Positions 12,613-23,477 of a stretch of DNA of 64,000 bases are shown here, in pieces. The DNA is taken from NCBI GenBank assembly GCA_040954595.2, contig CM082580.2, forward strand, positions 9,176,001 to 9,240,000, written 5' to 3'. The notes below the pieces were generated by a model. It saw only the letters and a program-made list of their open reading frames with translations. It was not told the origin of the DNA and did no database searches. Both the position numbers and the translations under genes were made by a program. This DNA is from Balanoglossus misakiensis. Lineage: Eukaryota; Hemichordata. Every line of letters starts with the position of its first letter. Position 1 is the stretch's first letter.

Positions 12613-15600
12613 AGTACTTAATTCTTCGATTTGGTCCACTATTTTACTGGTTTTGCAACAACTTCCGCTTTCTCCTTGTGCTTGCGAGACTTCAAAAATT
12701 TGACCTTTTAACTTTGACCTCACTGTAAGGTCATTCCCGTGACGTCACGTCGTCAGCTATATTCACGCTTTTCTGAGCGTGCTGCTCAGCATGCAGTGCC
12801 GCGTCGTGTGCCCAGGCCAGAAAAGAGACTTCTCCTGAAACAGAATTATCAAATGGAGTGAGAACGCATTTTACCGTTGAAGCTGTCGTGTTTTCCACAA
12901 CAAGAATGTCTTTTTGTAGTTATAGTCTAGTCCAACAATGTGTCGAAAACCGGCGATCACAGTGATTGTTTAGCATCATCTCATCATTTCTGAAATTGAA
13001 GAATCCAATTTGAGGTAAGCTTCCCCAAATTCTTTACAGAAAAAGTATACGCTACAGGTCGGTCGCATCGCAGTTGTAAAGGGCAGTCTGGTAAATTATA
13101 CATTTTACGTGTTAAACTCAATGTTACATATATGTGTGTTATGTAAGCTTGACTTCATTCATGGTCAGTGCAGTAAGCCAAATATTCCAATGTCGGTGTT
13201 CTTTCATCAAGATTCACTGAGTGTTGCTGGGAGACCGTCGACACCAAGCAACGCTTGACATCCTGACATCATAGTTTTGCAACAAAAAGCGCATCTTTGG
13301 TCATCACTTCACATTTCGGGAAATATTGATCGAAAGCAAAGGCCATATTAATTTTTAACCGGTCAAAGACTTAGTCACTTAGGGAAAAAGCTAAATGATT
13401 CGAGAATGCAACCCATGTACATTACACTGTACCCACTATAGATGACAATTTTGGAAAATATGTCTAGACTAGATTATGAATTATTGATTGTAGAAATTTC
13501 ACGTGAGGCAGAGTTGACATTTGACTTTTCGGGTACCTTATATTTCGGGTGATATATTGCGAAAAGGTGTACAAACAAAGACCATAGAAGCATGAAATGA
13601 ACATTTCTGTCCAAGTCTCCAAATTTGTAGATGATTATGCATAATAATTTTCTTATGGATAAAAAAATCACATACATTTTGCCCATATTTTACTCATTCA
13701 TAGCTTTTGATTTGTGATCACGACACAGATGTATTTTCGGAATATAAATCGTAACATTACATGTAATTGACGAGAGGCTTGCAAAAAATAGAAAGCATGT
13801 ACCAGCATGATCATGCATTACATAGTGTGCTCTATTCCAATGAAAGGTATTGTGCCTATATGTTAAGGGTGTGTATGGTAAAAGGTAAATTTATTGAGGA
13901 CAGTGCAAATAAAAGTCTTAAGTGGATGTGTTCATAATTGACAGTACTGTGTGTTCACTTATCAACATTACACTACATGTCCAACGTTTTATGAAAATAC
14001 AGAAATTGTCATCTGAAAAAGAAATTTCAAATGTGTCATATTTTTGGACATAATTCCTTGTGAGGGACTGGAACATAATCAAGTCTTTCAATCAGCGAAA
14101 ATGATGAGAAAATAACTAGACCTAGGGGTGAATACTTGTGCATAATCAGTGATAATGTATTCCTCTTTTGTGCATGCCAAGATCTCCGTCTCTCTGTTGA
14201 TGGCTTTCTTATATCAGTAGTATGACATTATTTATTGATGTCATTTAACCAGTGAAAATTTAGCCATGCCTCTTTGATCGAACAAGTTAATTGTCAGTGT
14301 GGTATGCGTGGGTGTTCACTGTGTCATACTAAAAAAGAAAGATCTTAAGCTGCATTTCTGTTGATCAACCAGGCAAACCTACAGGGAAACCTACAATATT
14401 CAATGGATTATTCCATTCTTTAGAACCCTTCCCCCATGGATATTCTGGGAATGAAGTAGACATTAAAATTACATGGTAAATATTCCTCAACAGCGATGAA
14501 TTGGCTAGAATAATGTATTGGAAGACTACTACATTTCTTTTATCATCAATTATCATTACCCATATTATTGTCGTAAAAAATAGTTATTTTACCAAGCATT
14601 CTTTTATTTTTGTTTCAGCAATTCTATAAAATTTCAATGTGACAGAATTGCTGGAAAATTCAGATATAATATGTAACCAGGAAAAAATGACAATTTTAAT
14701 AATAGTGAACATTGTCAGACAGACTGAATGTAGACTAAAAGAACAACATAATATCATTTTCTTATCCTATTCTTAGAAATACATCAAATTTTTGAGGTTT
14801 TTTTTCTGCCAAACAGAAGTAAATTTTTCGGGGGCCGACGGTGACTTAATTAGAAAAATTACAATGTTCATGTTATTATGTATACCAATAACAGTAGAAA
14901 TTTAAAACTTGCTGTGTAATATATGTCACAAAGGTAATTGCCAATTTGGAGTGTAAATGTTGGGGAATTATTGCAGTAGACCTCTTTTACGACAGCTCGT
15001 CACAAATCGAGGTTTTCTGCAGTATTATTTATGACTTTACATGTCATTAACACAGTTGACGTGTGTTAGCATAATTATAGTACAATACATCAAATGTATT
15101 GGTGTTTTGGGAGCAGTACATTATTTTTTCTGATGGTCTGCTTTTTTAGTGCAGCAGTACATTCTCATCTTTACCTGAATACTCTTACTATATGGATTTT
15201 GTTAACTTAATGAATGAATTGATTATTTCTATTAATTAAAAGCAGTTTCATGTCAGAACAACATGGCAAAATTAGCACTATGAAATCTGCACGCTTTAAT
15301 TAAACTATGGAAATTTCTGTGAGAATTCCCTTTGTTTTAGTTAACACATGGCGTCACTAGTAATTGCTACAGTGCGTCAGTTCCCTCCTACATCAACCTC
15401 GTAGGTGTGTTGTATGCACGTCATTTGTTGCTGTCGGCAAATGTCCATCACTGTTTGTCCAATATAGCGATCATGTCACAGAGTCAGTAGGCTGATCTTA
15501 ATACAAGGAAATTGAACCGGATGGTTAATTTATTTCACTTCGAGGTACAGTTGTGTCAATATAAGCTGCAGTTTGAATTGCCTCGTGATAGCGCCCTAGA

Positions 15601-15891
15601 ATACATATGACATCAGGGAAACAAGGTAAAATTGTATCTTTTTTCACAAAAGCCACCACAACCACAAAAATCAGTGGAACATTGTGATTTGTTACTGAAT
15701 GGGAAAGTGAATTTCAACCAACCAAACAATGAATGGTGGTGGAATGATGAAATTTGTATCAATGGTACATATCATATGAATGTTTCAATATGTAAAACAT
15801 CACCAATATTAGTATGTAATTTTCATTTTGGTATATGTCTCCGGATGTTAATATATTCCTAGATTAATGCGCTGTCTTTTTCATCCCACAG
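12613..15891. other. Intergenic/5' region between LRRC46 and GPR155
   Basis: I see no supported CDS. The left 300 bases are GC-richer and contain a perfect CRE. The rest is AT-rich (about 13.0-15.9 kb) and is probably the first intron of GPR155, because the GPR155 start codon lies just after a splice acceptor at 15891. A GAG/GTAAGC donor after 13014 could end the non-coding first exon. Confidence 0.5.
12740..12747. promoter_or_regulatory. Perfect palindromic CRE in LRRC46/GPR155 promoter region
   Basis: TGACGTCA, the consensus CREB/ATF site, lies 128 bases upstream of the LRRC46 start codon and on the GPR155 side. It is followed by CGTCGTCA. With the head-to-head arrangement this is a good candidate for a shared bidirectional promoter. 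Confidence 0.5.
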
Positions 15892-15920
15892 GGTTTCCTA
15901 GCAACAAGTAGAAAGTCACC

Positions 15921-18900
15921 ATGGGATCAACATCCTCATCAGCTTCAACCTCGGTTGTCCTGGAGAATCTGTATCCAGCCATCATACAATGCTTCTTCAT
16001 CATCTTAGTCGGCTACATCATCGGCAGAACTCGTGTCATCTCGCCTACAGAATCCAAAGGCATTGGTCTCTATGTGTCATACATCGCCCTTCCAGCGCTC
16101 TTGTTCAAGGCCATGATTGAACTGAATTTCTCCATGGTGAACTGGGTGTTCTGGTCGAGCATACTCGTAGCCAAGTCGATAGTCTTTTTCCTGGTGTTCA
16201 TATTTACGATCATTCTGGACAGGCCTGTGCAACTGGGCACTGCGGGACTCTACAGCGTGTTCAGCACGCAGAGCAATGACTTCGCCCTGGGATATCCGAT
16301 AATAAAAGCCCTGTATGAAACTACACATCCGGAATACATCAACTACCTCTACCTGTTCGCTCCTATCAATCTGCTCATCCTGAATCCGATTGCGTTTGTT
16401 TTCCTGGAGATCAACCGGAGTCGCTCCATCGATTCAGAAGGAAACCATCTGGGATTCTGGAAAGTGACAGGGAACGTCGTCAAGAGAATCGTCTTCAATC
16501 CAATTTTATTTTTCGTGTTTGTCGGGTTCATATTTCATTTCATCTTTCAAGGCACGGTGCCGTTGATACTTAAGGATATTTTGCAAGTGCTGGGTGACTC
16601 TTACAATGCAACAGCGCTCTTTTACTTGGGTCTTGGACTTGTTGGCAAGATCAGACAGGCTGCCAGCTTTGCCCTCCTCGTACCTGGCATATTAATAGCG
16701 GCAAAATCGTAAGTACACATTTCTCGTATGTTCTGCATGCAACATTTTTTTCAGGAGATGGTCTGTTTCCCCACCTCTTATATTGACATACATGTAACTG
16801 TGTTTTACGGCAATATAAATGATACAGGTCATTTCTGTTTGCTTTGTTTGACAGGATTATCTTACCACTGCTGTCCAGGGCCATAGTAAGTGGACTCAAT
16901 GCTGGAGGAAGCAGCAATGCAACGGACAGTCTGAGTACATATGCCTTCATATACGGCACTTTTCCCACTGCCCCTACTGTTTACGTGTATGCAGCGTTGT
17001 ATGATGTCAGCGAATCTCTTGTGAGTATAGGATGGACCCTCAGTCTAAGTTGCACATTTGGCCAAATCACAGATTACTATATGGCTGAACCCTTCATAGT
17101 CAAGGCCTGTAAAACCAGGACTGCTCAATTTACAACCAAGTGACTTCTTTTGGCACAAGATGAGAAAGCTTATTGGTCTTTAAATCTTGCCAGCTATCCA
17201 TACTAAAATAAAAAAAAGATCTTAATACCCTTTCCCTTTTCTCTTTGTATACAGATAGCGTCTGGTATGGTGGTAGGGACATTTCTGTCAGCACCCTTGA
17301 TGTTTGTGTCCGCCACAATGGAAGCATTACCAATCCATGATCCCAGCTCATATGAGGCATTAGTTGCAGAGGCTGCATTGTATATCAGTATTATTGGTGG
17401 TGGATGTTGCGTGAGTATTGTCTAAAAGTATACCATATTCTCCAAGCATCATATTTAGTACCACTGCTACCATACAACTTACCATTGCTAATAATTTCAA
17501 ACAATGTGTATGTCTTCCAGGTATGGGTGTTAGGTATATTTATTATTAGCGGGAGAACTAAATGGATGCCTCACAATCTGACCGTCAATCTAGTTTTGGC
17601 CCAGGTAAGTGTTTTATGTCTTGTTGTGCTTTTTTTCTTTCTATCTTCAATGCAATATCTGCTAGTCCAGACACAGTTAGTAGATGCATCTGCCTCCTGA
17701 ATGTTTTTACATACATCAGTTTATATGTAAATTTGAGAATTCAGAAATATGGAAATAAACATGGTCACAAAAATAGAGAACTGGTTAAGCATCAGCAAAG
17801 TGCTGTGATAACTGAAATATGTGACAATTTATTGTCTTCCACAAGCAAGTTCACAAGAACAATTTTGGGGAAATAACATTCAATTCTGCTCTATTTCAGT
17901 TATGTAGCTGTGTGGGCATTGTGTTGTATCAGTTTTGTGATGACAGCAAACCATGGCAGCATTACATTCAGTTCATATCATTCTTAGTCGGTGTCTTTGG
18001 ATCCAGATGTTGGACATCTATGATTTCCCTAGCTCTCTGTCTCATACGTTGTAAGAGTATGTGCTCTGTACTCAAGTATAAATTCTGGTTCTACCTCTAT
18101 GGATGGGGGTAAGTAGAAGTTTACACTTTTTTAGCTCTGAAATTTAAGAACAGAGAGGAGGTAACAGAATTCTACATGTATATTCTAAAGATTTTTATTT
18201 GCCTGTTTGACTTTTCCTCAAGTAGTGCAATGAAATATGTCCCTTTGTGTTTCAGAGAGCTTGTGTTCTATAGTAACAAGATACTTATACCAGGAATGCA
18301 GAAAATAGCCCAAAGCTAGCAAAAAAACATATGGCAGTCAGGCACCAACAAAAGATTGCTGGCTGTGTATATGATTTCAATGAAAACACATGTTCATATG
18401 GGAAGCCATATGTGTTGGCTTGAACCAATACTTTTATTTTGGTTGAATTAAAAATTTAATTCTACATCTCTGCAACTCTACCATGGCATCAAATCGTTTG
18501 GTTTTGGGGGTATGGCCATATGCTTGCATTGTGACTGAGTAACAAATAAGTGGAACCAACCAGACGTATTAACCCTGTCTCACCCCTATTTTCTTGGATA
18601 TGGATTGAACCACTCCATAGAAAAGTCATGGGAGTGAACCAAACTGTAGGGGTGAAATGGTTATTGATGAGGTTACACATCCTAAAACAGTTTCAAATTA
18701 TGTTAATGAACTTAGTATTGGTGTACTTGTGTTTTTCACCAGGTTAACAATTATTGCGGTTGGTGTGCTGCTTGCTGTTAGTGTGTGCCAGAAGATGTTA
18801 CAAGTGGATCCAGTGTTTCAGTATGGTAATTTGCAGGTAATTATTTATTTATTTATTCACAGATTGAGAATCCTCCACAGCTTGTGATTGTTTTACCTGA

Positions 18901-21900
18901 GTTGGATTGAGGAAGAGTTGATTGATGAAGTCATCTTTCCTAGTGAATGGACTGGCATACTCTTTAGTCTTACAATTGAAAAGTCACAAAAACTTTGATA
19001 CTCAGATCCAGATTACAGCATTATATTTGGTTTTCCAATTGCAGGTGATCATGTCGGCATCCATGCTTAGTCTCAATATCATCATAACAACCGTGACACT
19101 GGTGATCCTGCAGAGGAATGACAGGTTCAGGAAAAATGAGTATCTCAGAGTTAGTACAGACGAGGACAACAACACTGATGATGATGATAACACCTTAGGT
19201 TTATTGTCAGACGAAGTTGACGTCTCAGGTAAAGGAAATGGCATCTTATAAACTACATAATTGGTAAATGACTAGGTAATCCTAGTAACGCTGTTGCTAA
19301 CTATTAATATAACTGCATCAATATGCCAAGGGGGAACCCTGGTAACATTTACTACATGGTAACCCCCCCTCCTTTACCAAAACACTGATGTATCTGTGGC
19401 CATAGCTGATGAATTACATGTATGTTGATTTGGCTGTAACCATCCTCTTGCATGTTCAGTTTCACAGACGAGGCCCTCATCCCACGAAACAGGAGGGAGC
19501 AGCGGAGGCAGTGACCATGACAACAGTGACCGTGACAACGACACCGCCAGCAGCGGTGTGCAGACGAGCTTGGTGGCGGACATAGAGAACATCCACGAGA
19601 ACATCTGTCGGTCCAGCTCGCGTTGCGGCGAACTGCAGCGTCAGAAATGTCGCACCATGCTGCATAATTACGAGACCGAAGTCGGGCAGATCAACCCTGA
19701 AGTGGACGAAGTGGCGTCTGCAATACAGCGGCACCAGTTAGCAAGACATATAGTTCTCTTGCTCCTCTTGCTCTTATCCATGTGTATAGTGAGTATTTCA
19801 AAGGCATACATTGTCTTGGAACATGTTTAACCACTTTAAATCATCTTCTTAAAGTGTTAATGATCATTAAAAAATAACTGTACAAAAACACTGCACAATT
19901 ACTCACAGAAAACCCAGGAATTTTGAATGACTTAGAGTGTATGAATGTTGGATAGTGGCTGTATAAAAAACCAGTCTTTGACTTTGGTTTGTCTTTCATT
20001 GCAGGGATTATTCCTCTGTTTCTGGAGGCTGTTCAATGAGGCCAGGTCCGGTATCTATGTGGAATTAGAGTTCCTTGACAGTGTCTTTACATACGGACAG
20101 GGCTTTTTTGTCCTGGCATGCTTTGGGTTCGACACGCAGTATGTTATCATGCCATTTATCAAGAGGTAAGTTGACCACCTTATGTGGTGGCAAAGTTGTG
20201 TAGCTTGCACGTTGTATTTTTGATGGCAACTCACATGCATAACATATATGTTTTCATATGTGAATTTGTCAGCCAACATTCTGTGATGGCTTCATGATTC
20301 ATAGTACAAGAATAATGCATTTCGCATGCACAGCTTCAAGAATAACTCAAAACGTGTGTGTGTGTGTGAGAGAAAGTCTTGTAGGAAATTTTCTTTGTAC
20401 AGAGAGGAAATGAACAACTGTGATAATCTGTGTGTAACAGTGAAGCCATGTGTCTCATGCTTGTTTATGGTCAGATGTTTCTTGTGAAGGGTGTTGTATG
20501 CGTGTTGATGCCACAGCTTCATTGTGACAGTCCTACATCATAAACACACAGCGCAATCACTACTTTTGCTTCTTTTCGCGTTATTTCCTATACGTTCTGA
20601 GTATAAATGTACACTGCTGTGCGAACATTCCAATCCATGCTTGTAGTTATGAAGTTACTGTTTGGTGATTTAGACTATTAGTCTACTTACCCATAGATCT
20701 CTAATGTGCTATGTCTCTACTGTTTCTCTGTACCACACTTCACACTATAAGGATATCTGTAGAACTTGACTATGTAGTTGCTAGCGTCAAAGATAGGTAA
20801 TACTTTCTACAATTCACAATTTGTTGTAATGTTCAGAATTGTATGTGTGTTCTGTTGTGGCATACGTACATGTATTGTTGGTGTCAAACTGAAGTCTCTG
20901 TGGAAAATGCATGATTTGGAGAGAATATTGTCTGCTTCTCTCAACTTGAAGGTTTATCGGGTGACTTTACAATAATCCACACTTGCTGTGTGGGAGATTT
21001 TAATAATCCCATCTTGTTACTGTATGTGTATTGGTGGAGTAACCATCAGCATGGCTGTGAAATACTGGATATATTTCAGTTCTTTATAAACTATTTCTAC
21101 ATATTGGAAGCTATTTATATACCAGTATTTCAACATTTTCGCCCAAATAAAAACGGAGAACTCGCATCCAAAGATGGTGCTTCCCACTTTATACATCTCA
21201 AATTTAATACGCTGTCTTGGAATTTCTAGTGAAGAAATTCTATATTTCTTGTGGCTGAAAGATTTCTCATCAGCTCTCTATTGTCTGCCAAGCCCTGCTA
21301 AAAAAAATAAGACTAAGCATTTGTATTATTGTATGTTCAAAAGGTTCAGCTGACATGTTTTCCTGTCTGTTTTTGACCACAGGTGGCGCAAATTTTGGTA
21401 TGGTGTGGAACAGGTGAGACTGCCAAAGCCAAATGACCTGAGTAGTGAAATCAGGTTTACCTGCGAACAGTTTACACTTTACCACAAAGATAGGTGTAAA
21501 CAAGAACTTGTCCAGGACTTGAGGTATGTATTTTACTATGTTGAGTGTTTTCAAGGGAGGTGTGGCAGTTGATTCCTGGTCGATACCCTGCCACATGATG
21601 TACTCGGTGACAAGGGTCAATCAAGTCTTGGGCACTGTTGCCATATACACATTACAATCATCCTAGTTGCTTGAATTCAAAACATTTACAGTTAATACTA
21701 AATATTCAACTAATATCAACAGAAAAAATGAATGTGTAAAAGGGGGTCAAATCATAGACACTAGAGTTGTGCCTGTTGACAAACCTTTACCATGAATCAA
21801 ACGGAACTACATGTTGTGACTGCACTCTGACCCCTGTTTGCTTTCTGTCACCAATTTCACAACAGGTACAGACTGAGAGTGTACAGGGGCGTTGTCCGAG

Positions 21901-22076
21901 GAAACACCTTTGTGGACTGGCTGCTGGACGTTGGCTTGGCGAAGGACAGATCGGACGCTGTGGAATACGGCAGCAGACTGCTTCTGGGAAGGATCATCCA
22001 GCACGTCAAGAAGGAACACCATTTCCACGACAGGCCATATTTTTATCAGTTTGTGGAGGACACCGACCCAGTGTAG
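15921..22076 (+). CDS. GPR155: GPR155 / LYCHOS lysosomal cholesterol signalling protein
   Basis: LYCHOS sits in the lysosomal membrane, senses cholesterol through its PIN-transporter-like domain and promotes mTORC1 signalling. My model has eleven coding exons: 15921-16708, 16855-17020, 17255-17410, 17521-17604, 17900-18108, 18743-18836, 19045-19228, 19460-19788, 20005-20165, 21383-21523, 21866-22076. All have GT-AG ends and consistent phases, giving 840 aa (human 870). Residues 1 to about 370 are ten hydrophobic segments of the auxin-carrier-like fold, with the family signatures YIALPALLFKAM, TQSNDFALGYPI, ALFYLGLGLVGK and AFIYGTFPTAP. A GPCR-like set of membrane segments follows, interrupted by a polar, acidic cytoplasmic loop (exons 7-8). 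The C-terminus is a DEP domain (GNTFVDWLLDVGLAKDRSDA). The start is the first ATG after an acceptor at 15891 and has a good context (CACCATGG). The similarity to human GPR155 is clear throughout. Confidence 0.95.
18570..18664. repeat. MITE-like palindromic element, copy 2
   Basis: It begins TAACCCTGTCTCACCCCTA and ends TAGGGGTGAAATGGTTA, with internal GAACCA and GTGAACCAAA blocks that align with the copy at 6846-6934. It lies in the GPR155 intron just upstream of the exon at 18743. Confidence 0.65.
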
Positions 22077-23477
22077 GAGGGGGACTGTTGAAGTTTCTTT
22101 GTCAAGTGCGATTAAAGTCGCCTTATATTTAAGGCCGGAAGTTTCCATCTCCAGTTTGCGATTTGAGCTGAGATGCGGAAAAAGAACTTTTTGGCTGTAA
22201 CAGCACCTCACTCCTTGCTTGCTATCTCAACGTACTGCAGGCCACTATGAGCAAGTGTGCTGTTGTATTTTTCCCCAGCCTTTATGTTGGCCTACTCGTT
22301 TGCCAGAAGTCAAGCTCTGTACCTGTGAGGTGTTTGAAACAGGCGGTTGATTATTGAAAACTGCTGAACTACACAAAGTAAGCTGTCTGTAAAGACACAA
22401 TGAGAGTACAAGTGTGCATCAGTTTGAATTGGTCAGGTCCAGTTCAGTGACTGCCTTTCAGCTATTTATTTCACCACACTTTTATGCATGGCTACCCAAG
22501 TGAAAATTCGTGATTGGCCAGTTGTTAAATTGCCATGGTATCTGTGGCTAAATTGGCATAGGTGACAGTGTTTACCTTTACATGGTGATTATTAGTTTAC
22601 CAATAGACAGACACCTACTGTCTGTGAACATTGCTGTCGGATGCTAGGTGCTATTTGAATTATTTTCCCTATCCTATCATACAATAACTATCTATATTGT
22701 AGAGTGTGCAGAATCCTGTACATATGTAAATTTTAGAGTAGTAGTAGTAGATCAATGGATTGGTTAATATAATGGGAATGATGACATCAACACCCCCTAG
22801 CATGACAATGATTAGTCTCAGTTACCCAAACCCACATTTGAGTTCAAATTCATGATGGCTGTATGAGGGCGCTAGACTTATGGAAATGGTGTATGATGTG
22901 TCCCAAAGAGTGTACTTTTACATGGTATACCATAAGTCGCATACACATTCAAGAAATATCTTCTGAAATATTTTGCAGTTTTGTCCGTGATATGATTCCC
23001 CCAGTTTGCATTACTGACATGAACATTTTTTGGAGGGGTAGACTTTCCATCTGTGTGCTAATAAAAAGTATATCGGCATAAACAACAGCTTGGCATGTTG
23101 AAGTCTTCAACTACTAATGGATTTATAAGTACTGTGCGTTAGGCTTCTAGATAAACGTCAGAAAACTAGCCTGGCACTTGTACCCTTCACTTCCAGTCAA
23201 GTAAAAATTCGAGCAAAGAAATGGAACAGCAAATATGAACACGCATTTGGATAGTTTTAGCATTTTTATTCCTGGCGCCTACCTACCAGCAGATTGTGAG
23301 CTAAAACATTTTGAGTTAAATTTATTTTTTAGGGTCCTTGGGGGATGAATAATAGACGTTTCTCAATGCCTTGGTCCGCCCAGTCTGATAGCAAATATTT
23401 CTCGCCTATGCTTTACTCGCGCAGGCATCGATCATCCCACTCGTATATAGTGAGCGCTGAAGGTTTACCACCACAAA
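22077..23477 (+). other. GPR155 3' UTR and HAO upstream region
   Basis: No CDS is supported. A plausible GPR155 poly(A) signal AATAAA lies at 23060-23065, giving a 3' UTR of about 1 kb. The remaining 400 bases or so before 23478 must hold the HAO promoter and leader. I see no clear core elements. Confidence 0.5.
23060..23065 (+). terminator. Candidate GPR155 poly(A) signal
   Basis: This AATAAA lies about 1 kb after the GPR155 stop codon and before the HAO start. It is the best-placed + strand signal in the interval. Confidence 0.45.

Noticed and set aside
19329-19377. Palindrome-like GGGGGAACCC ... GGTAACCCCCCCT
   Set aside because: The arms pair poorly outside the G/C runs and no second copy was found. 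Probably low-complexity sequence.
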